Both the position numbers and the translations under genes were made by a program. From assembly GCA_027943335.1 (NCBI GenBank), contig BSBK01000970.1:1773001-1837000 (forward strand): 64,000 nt of DNA. The letters run 5' to 3'. The DNA is from Chamaecyparis obtusa (taxonomy: Eukaryota > Streptophyta > Pinopsida > Cupressales > Cupressaceae). How positions within the stretch are numbered: the first letter of the stretch is position 1; the number at the start of each line of letters is the position of its first letter. Below the pieces are notes generated by a model, which was not told where the DNA came from, did not search any database, and saw nothing but the letters and a program-made list of their open reading frames with translations. Positions 46,341 through 58,332 of the stretch are shown here, piece after piece.

Positions 46341-47530
46341 CTTGGTTAATTAATCTAATTAATTAGCTATAGTCCAATTAATCTAATGGAAACCCATAAC
46401 CATTTAATTAATAAAATCCCCTTCCGCTATTAATTCAAGTAAACACATTTATCTATTTAAATTAATTCATAAATCTATTTCCTCTCACTTGGAGTTAAAT
46501 AATACATTTAATTTATTAAGAGCACATGGCTCCTAACTTTAACCCCAACCTAACCCTTGACTTGACCACCTCCCCTTCTTCTATTAATTTAAATAAATAC
46601 ATTGATCTATTTAAATTAATTCATAAATCCCTTTCCTCCCACTTGGATTTAAATAATATATTTAATTTATTAAGAGTGCATGGCTCCTAGCTTTGACCCC
46701 AACCTAACCCTTGACTTGACCACATAATTCCTAGTTCTAACCCAACCCAACCCATTGCACATACTAATCCTTCTTAAATATATATTGACCCGTGATTAGC
46801 TAATCTAACCCTCCACTCATTCTCTCTCTTCCCATCACATCCTCCTAATTCTCCCACTTGCCTTCTAATCCAAGCCTAATCACCCACTAAATATTTGCAC
46901 AATCATAATCCATGGATTAAGAAATCTCAACTCAGCACAAGTCAACCATCATGTCACATCCTCACATCCCCTAACCTCCAAATATCATGTCAACCTTAAA
47001 TGCTCTTACATTCCTCTTATACACTCCACACATCTCTTACACTTTTGTCCCCTCTCACATCTCTCAAAATGGTCACATTCCCCCATTCTTCCAAATGTCT
47101 CTCATTGTGACAGTTTTCATAATGAGAGGCATTTGAGAAAATAAAATCCATGTTCTATCTCTCAAATGCATCTCCACCCTTCCTTAGGTTTGCATCTTGA
47201 CTGTCCATTCCATCCTCCCTTTGCCTGTAAATTGAACCATTCTCTCTTCACAAATCATCCACCATCCAAGTATTATTATAATGCCATTCTGAAGAGAAAA
47301 AACACCAAATCCTATCATCATAATTCCAAAATTCATCCACAACCATTGAAGCTTGAGCAAAGTATCCTTTGAGCACACATCTCTACATCTTGGACAAATC
47401 CTACTACATTTGGAGATATTGGGAGCTTGAAGGTTTGCATGCTTCTTTGATGTTTGTTTTCATTTGTAGGTCTTTTCATAAGTGTTTATCTAGTTTATTT
47501 TGTTGAATATATAGCTCGCTTTATATTCCA
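46341..47530 (+). repeat. Family D 5' LTR, remaining part
   Basis: This aligns with about 52816-54008 of the 3' LTR (TTAATTAGCTATAGTCCAAT, CATTCTCTCT, GCTTCTTTGATGTTTG, TCATAAGTGTTTATCTAGTT). Together with 32231-32303 it makes an LTR of about 1.29 kb; some 26 bases are missing at the junction. Similarity ends at TTTATATTCC near 47530. Confidence 0.88.
46427..46738 (+). repeat. 154-bp tandem duplication inside the family D LTR
   Basis: ATCTATTTAAATTAATTCAT recurs at 46451 and 46605, each time followed by CTTGGA(G/T)TTAAATAAT, GGCTCCTA and CCCTTGACTTGACCAC. The 3' LTR has the same duplication (52930 and 53084), so it predates the insertion of this element. Confidence 0.85.
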
Positions 47531-47868
47531 AACTTTGTCAAAGTTTCTAGTCAAAAAATCATCCAAGCCTCCACAACTTTGTTGTCCTAGTTTCATAATC
47601 ATGTCCTTTTTGTCTTCCTGCATCAATTTCTTCCAGTATTGTTACTATCATCTACCATCAGGTCCTCCTTTCCTCCCCATATCCTAGACTAGAAGAGTCA
47701 TCTTGGTCATCCCTCATCCCATTTTTATCTTCTTCTAAGAGTCATTCCTTCCTCTTATCCTGAGATTAATCCAAATCCTAGTCTAAGCTTATTGTTCATC
47801 CTAATCTGAGCTTCAGGTTTTCATCCATCTTTATCATTCATTCATACCCAACTCATCAGTAAATCATC
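47531..47868 (+). other. Family D leader
   Basis: Between the LTR and the Pro-rich ORF. No standard primer-binding site was found. Pyrimidine-rich, like the rest of the interior. Confidence 0.4.
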
Positions 47869-49563
47869 ATGTCACAATTATATTATGATGAGTTTTTTCA
47901 TCCCACCTCTTCTCCCACTTTATCCTATTCCAATGATGATGATAGTCTTGTTGATCATGATGAGTACATTGAGAACCTTCGCAAGCTTGCTCCAAACATC
48001 ATCCAAAGCCCAATCATTCCTCCAAACTACCCCATCATGTATCCATGCATACCTGCTAGTACTCCTTATCATACCTTTAAAAAGGAAAATCCATTATTAC
48101 ATTCATCCACACCTTCTTCCTATGTTATACCCACATATCCTCCTCATACATCATTTTCACCTTCATCTTATACCATAATCATATCCCAAACACCATATTT
48201 CCACAATGACCCTACCACCTATATCCCTAATCCAAATCCACCATCTCATTATCCTCCAACCCATTTTACAATCCATAATCCTAATCCTCCAATTCCTCCA
48301 ATCTATCACCACAATCCCCCTACTATTGCCAATTTTTCATCCACTATGTCATGCCTTTCTCCTCCATCCCCTTCATCCTATCTCAATCCACCATCTTCCA
48401 TCCCCGCCTACATTACCACAAATCCACTTTTGCAATCCACCTACACCCCTTAATCCACTTCATATTCCATACCCCAATCTGTCACTCCTCCATCAGTTAG
48501 TCAATCCAGCTCACAATTTAGCTCCATGCCCACTTATGTGAACTATCTAGCCATGCCATCTTCCACACCCATTTCTACACCATCATTCATCCTACAAAGT
48601 TCACAATCCATTTTTACACCTTCATATGTGGATAACCTTAGCTTTCCACCATCCACTCATGCTAATCTTCCACCTCAACCTCCAACATGCAAGTCTCCAA
48701 GGAGTTTCACAAGAAAGCTGATACAAAATCCCTCTCCTAAATTTGATGAGTTGTGTCATCTCACTCCCTCATGTGAAGCCACTAGTGATGAGGCCCTTCA
48801 ATCTCCCACACCCATAATTCCTATTCCATCTCCCACACCTACCATCCTCCTTCCATCTACCCCACTTATTGATCCTCTTCCATCTCCTAACACCATTGAT
48901 ACCCTCATGTCCATTGAATCCATCCAATTCCCACCCCCATCCTCTCCTCCTAGAATTATCCAAACTATAATTAATGAACCTCATGAGTCCACCCCTCTTC
49001 CCTCTATCCCAATTATAGAGCCTCCCATACTCCCATCCACTCCATCTGAAAAGTCCATCCATACATCCCCCATCACTCCATCCACACCAATCCAATCATG
49101 TCAAGATCTTGTCCAAAATCATGTTGAAATATCCATTTGCTTGAATGAAGATTGCATCATTCCATCCACTCCATCTCAAGTTCCCACCATCCCACTTCCT
49201 CCATTACAAGATCCATTATTATCACCACCTCCATCTCATGATCCTTTGTCATCCACTCTAGAAAATCAAGATCTTACCCCTCCACCTACTCCAGCTCAAG
49301 ATTCATTACCATCCCCCAATCCCAGTCAAGATCATATCATCCCATCCAATCCACTTCATGATCCTTTAACACCTATCCCACCACCATCACTTGATCCCCT
49401 TGGTCCACTTACATTTATCAATGGTGGCCCACTTGAATTAGAAGAAATAAATTTCATATCTACCACCACTACACCTAATAATGGACTCACATCTTATTCC
49501 CCAAGTAAAAAGTATCCTAGCTTGGATCAAATGCTCAAGAAATGGAATTATCAAGGTAAATGA
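47869..49563 (+). pseudogene. Long Pro/Ser/Thr-rich ORF of family D
   Basis: The ATG at 47869 (MSQLYYDEFFHPTSSP) starts a frame of 564 codons broken by one stop at 48451-48453; the parts 47869-48453 and 48526-49563 are in the same phase. Composition is dominated by Pro, Ser, Thr, Ile and His, with phrases such as PPSHYPPTHF, SPTPTILLPSTPLID and PPLQDPLLSPPPSHDPL; acidic and hydrophobic residues recur at intervals. The end (SPSKKYPSLDQMLKKWNYQG) is less repetitive. There is no signal peptide, zinc knuckle or pol motif. It superficially resembles cell-wall extensins but lacks their SPPPP repeats. It occupies the gag position in a non-autonomous LTR element; its function is unknown. Confidence 0.5.
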
Positions 49564-52500
49564 TTAGGCCTCCATGAACAAGGTACCTTGGAGCCCATCC
49601 ATGTCAAACAACATCCATGATGCCAGGGTCTTGGTTGCACCTCCGAAGGCACTTCATCCATAAATGTGGGTACAACTAATGCAAAATTCAAGTGTACTTT
49701 CAAAACCACCATTGCATCTTCCCATAGTTCCTCCAAAACATTTAATGCCATTCCCTCTCCTCCATATTGCAACCTAGGACTACCTACCATATCCCTCCTT
49801 CATCCTCTAAATCCATTTTTGGTCCTTATATTCCCAAATCCACTATCACATATCCTCCACATACCAAATCCATTTTAGGCCCTTACATTCCAAAACATCA
49901 TCCCCCATCTTATCCTAGTCAATCCGTCATCCACCAATCCCATATCCCTAACACCTACCATAAAAAAAGAACCCCTTACATTCCTAGTTAGGATCAACAA
50001 AGGCACATTCCCATATCTCCTATCCACTAATCTCCCTCCATCTCTCCATCCATATATCCTCCATCTCATACAAATTCTCATGATCCTTCTAGTGCTCCTC
50101 ACAATAATTCAGATGCCAAATCACAAATGCATAAAGCTAACGATTGTCATATCCACTCCATAAGACATGCTCAACCAAAGAAAAATCAACAACTATGTGG
50201 AACCCAAAGAAAATAGATGAAATGCATCTAAAATAAAAATCCATAATGGCATCCAAAGTTGCTAATCCACCAGTCAAGCATTCCTTTCCTCCATCTCCTA
50301 AATCTATTTTGGGTCCTTATGTGCCAAAAATGCCTGTCATAACCCCTCCATCATATCTACAAGTACCATCCACTTCTCGTTCACTCCATCCACCCACCTC
50401 ACAACATGTGCCAATGTTGGTCCTGACAACATCTCTCTATCACACTTTCTTTCCATCATTCCATCCAAGCACTTCCTACCACCACATCCCTTATCCCATA
50501 ATTATTCACCATCACAACAATCTCATCCATGTCTTTGCATAAGCTAGTCATCCAAAATAAGGTTGTACCAACATCCAATGAACACTCCAAAATGGCTCTT
50601 ATTACCTTGATAATGAACTTGATGCTTGAGTCCTCCATCCATATCCTCATTATCATTCAATCCATAAACTCCCTCCAAAAAGTCAAAAAAGTCAAAAAAG
50701 AGAAGAAAAAAGAAAAACATTTGTCCAATGGTGAAAACTTGGAAAACAGGCACCTTGGACAAGTACTATGATGAAAACCTGGCAAATAGGAGTCATGCAT
50801 AATCCCTCCATCCAGCTCCTCTCCACAATTGGGGGAAATTTCTTCCAGCACATCCTATCCATCACTTCCTCCATCCCATTTTCCTCTCATACCTATCACC
50901 TCATCCATCCTCCTCTTGATCTTGATTACAAACAAAATAAAGGCCATCATGTATACATTCTTTTGGGAACCTTTTGACATCCATTTCTCAATCACAATTG
51001 GCAGCCACCTATCCTTTATCCACCCATCCTTCTTGTCATATTATCTTCCATCCACCTCCCTCATCCATCCATCATTTTATCTACCACCCACCTCCCTCGT
51101 CCACTCATCATCCTAACTTCCATCTACCTCCATCATCTTCTTTTCATATCTTCCATCCTATCACGTCCCTCCTAATACCTCCTCATGTATGAACTATCCT
51201 ACGTGGGGGTATCTTATTCCTTGGTGACATATTCCCTAGAGACCCTATCACATCCATGTTTCCATCTCCCCATCCTTATTTAAGTTCCATCTCCTCATCC
51301 TCAATCCTTTCATCTCCCAATCCTTATCTTACTCCAATCCTTCACCCAATTCCTTCAATCCATCACTCCTTATCTATTAATACTTCCATATCAAATCCCC
51401 CCCATTATCTCCTTCATCTTTCCATCACCTAGTACTTCCCTTGTTATTAGTATATAGCTCTAGGCTACCCTCATGCATCCAATGCCAATCATTCATATCC
51501 CAATGGTCCTTACAATCTACTATCACATGGAAATCCTATCCATCTCCTCTAGCTATCCAAAATCATACATCAATCAACCCATCGAATCACATTCATAGTC
51601 TTGTTCCCAGCATTGATCACAATCTAATCATCATCATTGGGATGCATACTTCCCAATCCTTGTGTTTTTGGGGATATATCCTTCTCACATCACCAACACT
51701 CTATCCATCATGCATATATTTGCATCATCATCTTCATCCCCCAACCCCTTGTACATCTTGTAACTAATGCCTTGTACATAGTGTCAGTCGTGTCTCCACC
51801 TAAGCTCATTTGTGCGTATGTGTACTTAGGTCCCATCCTTTGTGTTAGTCAATCCCTGGATCATCATGACCTTTCTCCCTATCTATCTTGTGCTTCACCA
51901 ATCATCCCCAAGTCCCTTTGAGGTTCGAGTATCTCGCATGCCTCTTGTCATAAGAATCATAGTCTATCAATCCATCATCGATCTTCACATGATGTATCCT
52001 TCCTCATACTAGACCAATCAAATCAATCATCATCCATCATCCTACCTATGGCAAAAGGTTTTGTGAGATACTTTTTATTTCTCTGGTTGCCATGATCCTT
52101 TATATCATGGTGCACTATGAATGGTGGAGCTTGGGGGAATGTCTTGATCTTTTTAGTTTGAGAGTCATTCAGATATGACCCTTGCATATTCAAACATGTG
52201 ATCCCCTGTGGCCACATGGTGTACTTGGGAAATATTGTTTGCTTGTGGGTTCCCCAACATCGTTTCCACCATGGTTCCCTTAGACTTAGGTGTGATGCTA
52301 GGGCAATCCTTGTGTGTTTGTTATGTTAGTCCCATGCAAGATCTATGACATGGCCTTGAGTTCCTAAGTAACCTTGGAAGGTCTTCGATAGTGCTAAATC
52401 AAAATAAGTGCTCACTACATGACATCTCCCATTTTGGGAGGTGCCAGCTCAAGCTTCTTAACTCTCCAACCACTCATTATTCACTCATCTTGCATGCATC

Positions 52501-52717
52501 CTCTCATTCATTTCGAGATTACACCCATGTTCTCTTCAATCTGCATGTCCTCTCAAGGAGGCATCCTCATCCTCATCTCCTATAAATCCTTTCTCCTAGT
52601 CACTCTTCTGATTGACTGGAGCACCTTTTCCAATTCAACCATTTTCTTTATAGCTCTATGTTTTACTTTTTTTTTAAATGATGCTACTATGTAACATCAC
52701 CTCAAATAGGGGCAAAA
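49564..52717 (+). other. Pyrimidine-rich family D interior with decayed Pro-rich coding text
   Basis: Up to about 51200 all plus-strand frames still give Pro/Ser/Thr/His-rich peptides broken by stops, suggesting the ORF was once longer or that this is a second, decayed one. The phrase KSI(F/L)GPY(I/V)PK occurs three times (about 49809, 49866 and 50300), the last in another frame. From about 51750 the sequence is less biased and shows no domain. The plus strand is strongly C/T-rich over most of this stretch. Confidence 0.5.
52704..52717 (+). promoter_or_regulatory. Polypurine tract before the family D 3' LTR
   Basis: AAATAGGGGCAAAA directly precedes TGTAGACACC, the LTR start, and stands out in the C/T-rich interior. 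Confidence 0.65.
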
Positions 52718-54008
52718 TGTAGACACCTAAATTTGATTAACAGTTTTAATTAAATTTAGTCATCTTACTCGCATTATTGATTAAATAATCATGCATTATT
52801 TAATTGATTAATGTCACCCCCTAGTTTATTAATCTAATTAATTAGCTATAGTCCAATTAATCTAATGGTAACCCATAGCCATTTAATTAATAAAATCCGC
52901 TTCCTCTGTTAATTTAAATTAACACATTTATCTATTTAAATTAATTCATAAATCCCTTTACTCTCACTTGGAGTTAAATAATACATTTAATTCATTAAGA
53001 GCACATGGCTCCTAACTTTAACCCCAACCAAACCCTTGACTTAACCACCTCCCCTTATTCTATTAATTTAAATAAATATTTTCATCTATTTAAATTAATT
53101 CATAAATCCCTTTCCTCTCACTTGAAGTTAAATAATACATTTAATTCATTAAGAGCACGTGGCTCCTAATTTTAACCCCGTCCTAACCCTTGACTTGACC
53201 ACCTAAATCCTATTTCCAACCCAAACCAACTTATTCACACATATTAATCCTTCTTAAATAGCTAATGACCCATGATTAGCTAATCTAACCCTCCACTCAT
53301 TCTCTCTCCTCCCATCACATCCTCCTAATTCTCTCACTTTCCCTCTAATCTAAGCCTAATCATCCAATAAACATTTGCACAATCATAATCCATAGATTAA
53401 GAAATCCTAAACCAAGACAAGTTAACCCTCATGTCACATCCTCAAATCCCCCAACCTCCAAATCTCATGTCAACCTTGAATGCTCTTACATTCCTCTTAC
53501 ACACCTCACCCATCTCTTATGTTTTTGTCCCTCTCACAACTCCCAAAATGGTCACATTCCACCATTATTCCAAACCTCTCTCCTTGTGACACTTTTCATA
53601 ATGAGAGGCATTTGAGAAAGCACAATCTATGTTCTCTCTCTCAAATACATCTCCACCCTTCCTTAGGTTTTCATCTTGACCATCCATTCCATCCTCCCTT
53701 TTTCTATAAATTGAACCATTCTCCCTTCAAAAATCATCCACCATCCAAGTATTGTTATAATGCCATTTTGAAGAGAAAAAACACTAAATCCTATCCTCAT
53801 AATGCCAAAATTCCTCCACAACCATTAAAGCTTGAGCAAAGTATCATTTGAGCACACATCTCTCCATCTTGGACAAATCCAACTACATCTGGAGCTATTG
53901 GGAGCTTGAAGGTTGGCATGCTTCTTTGATGTTTGTTTTCATTTGTAGGTCTTTTCATAAGTGTTTATCTAGTTTGTTTTGTTGATTATTTAGCTCGCTT
54001 TATGTTCC
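52718..54008 (+). repeat. Family D 3' LTR (about 1.29 kb)
   Basis: It starts TGTAGACACCTAAATTTG and matches both parts of the split 5' LTR, including the 154-bp internal duplication. Similarity ends at TTTATGTTCC (54008), followed by gypsy protease-region text. Because no TG/CA end is obvious, the true LTR may be slightly longer and cut here. Confidence 0.85.
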
Positions 54009-55640
54009 TTAACACTACATTTTAGGTGATACACAATCCTAAGGAACTATTAAGGCAACTGATGGACCAATATATATAAGTGTCAAGATTAATGGAAATC
54101 TCTCCCAAGGAGTTCTTATTGATCATGTTTTTATGGTGGATGCTACTACCAAAGAGCATCTCTTTACAAGATATTTTTATCAAGAAACTTATGAAAAATT
54201 TTATGTGGTGATTAAGACACATGATGATTTTACTTATCCTACCATAGGTTCTATTACCCTTCCCATTGAAGTTGGTAAGAAGTGCTTATATGTCACCTTT
54301 TCATTATTCCTACCTCTGATCAATTCCAAGTGAGACTAGGACATCCTTGTCTTACTTACATGAAATATTCCTTCAACTATCTACAAGTGTTAGAAGTTCC
54401 CTCATAGTGGATAAATTATCATGATCAATCATAGTCTCTATAAGCCATTAATGAGTCTTAGAAACTTCATCCTTGACTTATTTTGGCCTTGAAAATTTCA
54501 ACCATTGCAACCCATACAAGACATTATCTTTATTTCCTATCAAAATAAAGAAAACCTAGAAGTATATTCCACCTCCTCATCCTAGACTTGAGCTCCTTCC
54601 TACACCTTCCATTCCTCCTATATATGCTTCAGTTATACCTCCTATATTTTAAAAATGTTTGGTTTCTTCCATCTCTTAACCTGGTAAGGTTCCTTTCATT
54701 CCTCATTCTACAGAGGAAGAAAATGAGCTTACGTTGATTGGTACCAAACCTTCCAAAATTTCAAGTGAAACCAAAATAAATCGTAGTGGTAAAGGTCAAT
54801 GTCAAAGACACTGTGTCAATGACCATGAAATTTCTTCCTAAAATATTTCCTCCTCTAAGATACCCAAATATGCTTTTGATCCCATTTGACCAACCTCTGA
54901 CTAGCAAAAAGGGAGGAAAAAAATCTTAAAGGTAAAGTTGTCTAACTATGATAATTGTTCCTTTTGCATTAAAGATACTACTATCATTAGTTTAGATGAT
55001 GATATGCATGATGATGATGCTAACAATGTTGATGATAATAATATTGATTTTGATGATACGTATAAGGTTATTGAAATAAGTCATAATATTTCTTCAAGAT
55101 TTCCCAAAGCACTAATCTTAGCTCCTAGTGACAAACAAAGTGACTTGTCATTAGAACATGGTCCTTGTTTATAAATCATTGTAGCTTCATCAACTATTCT
55201 TTTGGTTTCTCATCTTACATCTTGTCCACCATCCCTAAGTGATGTTAAGTAATATTGGGAGGTGAATGATATGCTTGACTAGTTTCACTTGTGCACTAGA
55301 CTCTTTTGTGTGTTTTCTTGTACGTAATGTGATTCTCAAGTGAGATGTTGTTTGATATTATATTTTTTCTATGTTAATCTCTCTCTGGATGATCCTTGTT
55401 TCTGCATTGTCCCAAGGTAATAAAGGGACCAAATCTATCATGACCTTCTATTTGTTTCTCAAATATTCTATATGTCATAAATATGTTATATCATACATGT
55501 GCAATTATTGCAAATGTGTCTTCGTGTTGTCTACTTGGGGATGGTGCAAAGCATTGAGATCCATCTCTCTTTTTGGTCTTTTCAACTTTGACCCAAAATA
55601 ACTTCATTTATTCATCTTACACTCTCTTATTTGATTGTTC
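54009..55640 (+). pseudogene. Gypsy protease-region remnant
   Basis: Reading through stops, 54057-54330 gives GPIYISVKINGNLSQGVLID, then a region resembling retropepsin text of conifer gypsy elements with IGSITLPIEVGKK (54250-54300) and KFPHSG near 54390. The stretch at 54938-55174 is acidic (DDDMHDDDANNVDDNNIDFD) and resembles the variable linker after protease. No RT follows; the third LINE starts near 55700. It may be the continuation of the gag at 30115-31243. Confidence 0.45.
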
Positions 55641-55789
55641 TTGTAATTCCACTACCATTTGGGAATGAGGTCAATTCAATGCAATTATACTTGATAACGT
55701 GAGTAGACAAAGATGGAGATGTGAAAGGGTAGACAAAGATTTCCTATATGTTAAGATCAGGGAAGGGAGCTCCCCATCCCAAAGGACAA

Positions 55790-56999
55790 TGACATTCATA
55801 TCATAGAATGTTAGGGTTATTAATGATGCTAAGAAATAGTGCTTGGTAAAACATAGGTTGAAGTTAAGTAAGGATTCTATTACTCTTCTTCAAGAAATGA
55901 AACTTGATGGACATGTGTTTAAAACATTTGTAAATAAATTAAAGTATAGAGCTAGCACAGACATTCCATGTTAGGGACTGTTAGGAGACCTTTCTATAAT
56001 TTATTGAATCCTCTTAAGGTTTTGGTGGATATAATTGCAAGAGATATTCATTGGATTTGATGTAATGTTAGGATTTTTTATTCTAAAATGGACTTCATTC
56101 TAATCAATGTATATGGCCCTTCCACATGCATTAAGAAGAGGGAATCCTAGATATGAGTACTTCTATTGATATTCACAATGATAGACATATCATCATAGTA
56201 GTAGATCTCAATGATGTTTGATCATTCCATGAAAAGGCAAGGGACATTGTTAGGGAAAATCAATCTAGCAAGGATTTTATAGATTTGATCGAGTAAAAAA
56301 ATCTTATGGATATTCAACTCGCTAATGGGAACTATACTTAGACAAATAGGAGAAAAAGGTTTAGGTGTATAGCATAAAAAATGGACCATTTCTTTTTCAA
56401 AGGAGATCTATCAAAGTTTGAGTTTAGTTTTGATTGCAAAATTATCTCATGCTTAGGGTCAAATCATTATCCCATTTAGTTAAGACATTTTGGGAGAATC
56501 TAAGCCTCATAAAAGCCCCTTCAAATTTCAAAATATGTGGATGAAGGATCCCAATTTTTTTAATTTGATTAAAGAATGGTGGTAGAATGATGTATTTGAT
56601 GAGTCTAAGGTGTTCATCTTCATCTCCAAATTTAAAAGAATAAAATAGAAATTGAAAGCTTGTAATATATAACATTTCAAAGATATTTTTAGTTCTAAAA
56701 AGGAGTTGGAGACAAAGATATAATCTTTGCAAGAATATGTCATTCAGAATGGAATGAATCAGAAGAAGTTTGACAAGGAGAAATTTTTGATGAGATCTTA
56801 TGTGGATATTCTAGCTAAATAATCTTTTGGTGCAAAAAATCTAGAGAGGCATGGATAAAACAAGGTGATAGAAACTCCAAGTTCTTCCATAACAATGTCA
56901 AATATAAAAGGAATATCAATAGGATTATTTCATTAAAGCAACTTGATGGTTCCATTTTAGAATACCCAGGGTAAATCAACACAAATGTTGAATCTTTCT
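55790..56999 (+). pseudogene. LINE endonuclease and linker remnant
   Basis: Endonuclease traces are SxNVRVINDAKK (a form of SWNVRGL), ITLLQEMKLDG with the catalytic Glu, a VVDLNDV-like degraded GDFN region near 56205, and MDHFFF-like text near 56380. Downstream, 56480-56990 gives linker text of plant LINE pol proteins (FKFQNMWMKDPNFFNLIKEW, KQGDRNSKFFHNNVK), the expected region before RT. It is heavily mutated. Confidence 0.65.
56995..56999. repeat. Target-site duplication TTTCT, left
   Basis: TTTCT directly precedes the insertion's TGATGCAG end and recurs at 57966-57970 after CTGCATCA. Confidence 0.88.
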
Positions 57000-57965
57000 T
57001 GATGCAGGGGCATCCAAGGTTAAGGCAGGGCATTCTGTGTCCTCTGTGAAACTACATGGAGTGTTAGTGTTTTGGCCGGTGTTACTCGGTTGCAGCCTTG
57101 ACCGACGATCTTGGTCATTGAAGGAAGCTCAGTCACTGAAGGAACTTGGTAGTCTTTGGTGCTTGGTGAAAGTGTTACTCGGTCATGCCTGCAGTGCTCG
57201 GTCGACACTGGTGCTCGACAATGCCTGGCGTGCTCGGTGATTTTATTATCATTTGGTAGTTCTAGCTTATCGACTGGAGTTCTGTGTGCTTTGTTGCACC
57301 GACTTGGTGAATTTATTATTGGTAGCCATTGTTATGGGCTGACATGCTGAATTAAATGTTTGTATACATTTGTAAGCCGACTTGTATGACATTTAATTAT
57401 TTGTTTTGGGGAGTTAAGGGTTTCATCTTGCCGACTTGTGGCTGATGATTACTATTTAAGGAGTGCTTGGGTAGATGTCTAGAGGGGAGAGATTTGGGTA
57501 GATCAAGAAGAGCAGAGAAGTTCATGACTTGAAGTCTTAGCGAGTCAAATCTGACATTCTGAAAGCTGAAGTTGGTGAAGTTGTGGAAAAGTTCTTGATG
57601 TCCTTGCAGATCGGATTGTAATCTAATAGTTTGTAATAGAGCTAGGGGTTGCATACTTGGGAACAAGGAGATTTCTTGGAGGCTTGTGAGCTCAATTTTA
57701 GATCTGCCTTAGGGTTTCCATCAGCTTCTGATTGTCTTCAGAGCTAGACTAGCTGAGATTGTATTGGATCTGGTTGTGGATCTTGTAGAATTATTTTCTG
57801 ATTGTAATTGGCCCTAACCCGGAAGGCCTTATAGTTGGGCATGTTAATGAAAATTAGTGTTAAACAATTACTTTGTGTTGCATTGTTGAGTAATCTACTG
57901 TGTAATTCTGTTGGCTGCAAGGTTTGGACTATCCTTCATTGGATCCACATACCTTGACTGCATCA
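57000..57965 (+). mobile_element. Solo LTR (966 bp) inside the third LINE
   Basis: It starts TGATGCAG and ends CTGCATCA, a perfect 8-bp inverted pair, and is flanked by TTTCT on both sides. There is no primer site, polypurine tract or coding text. A TATTTAAGG-like promoter near 57453 suggests plus orientation. Solo LTRs form when recombination between two LTRs removes the interior. Confidence 0.88.
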
Positions 57966-57970
57966 TTTCT

Positions 57971-58332
57971 TTAGCTCTCTACTTAATTTAGAGGAGGGAT
58001 CCTATTTAAGAGAGCTGACATAATTTTTGCAAGTTTATATAAAATATCATAAGGGCACATCAAAACAGTGTCCTCAATAAGGACTTCATAATAGAGAAAA
58101 TTAAAACTACCCCATTTCAATTATCCTAACAAGGCACTTGACCATGATTGGTGGAAAACAAGTTTTTCCAAACATGTTGGGATATATTGGGAGTTGACAT
58201 GTATGAAACTATCAATGCATCCTTGTGGTCTGGTCATCTCCTTAGAGAAGTTAATAATACTTTTATTTCCCTAGTGCCTAAAAAATAAAATTTAAAATTA
58301 ATGAATGATTACATGTCCATTTCTTTATGCAA
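57971..58332 (+). pseudogene. LINE RT, N-terminal part between the two insertions
   Basis: This reads LINE pol text leading into RT: SGHLLREVNNTFISLVPKK, then NDYMSISLCN, where the second insertion interrupts the conserved block exactly. Confidence 0.75.

Larger units (their letters stand above)
32231..54008 (+). mobile_element. Family D non-autonomous LTR element, split by nested insertions
   Basis: The 3' LTR at 52718-54008 has a direct partner at 32231-32303 plus 46341-47530. The interior (47531-52717) has no gag, protease, RT or integrase motif and instead holds a long Pro/Ser/Thr-rich ORF. A purine-rich tract precedes the 3' LTR. Between the two parts of the 5' LTR lies a 14-kb array of another element. 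No flanking duplication was found; the 3' LTR seems cut at its end where gypsy sequence starts. Confidence 0.7.

Noticed and set aside
48769..49095. Gly/Trp/Arg-rich minus-strand ORF, and similar minus ORFs to 50900
   Set aside because: They are the reverse complement of the C/T-rich Pro-coding strand, which can hardly form stops in some frames.
47869..49563. A host extensin or cell-wall Pro-rich gene
   Set aside because: No signal peptide or SPPPP repeats, and the ORF lies between a pair of LTRs with a purine tract at the end.
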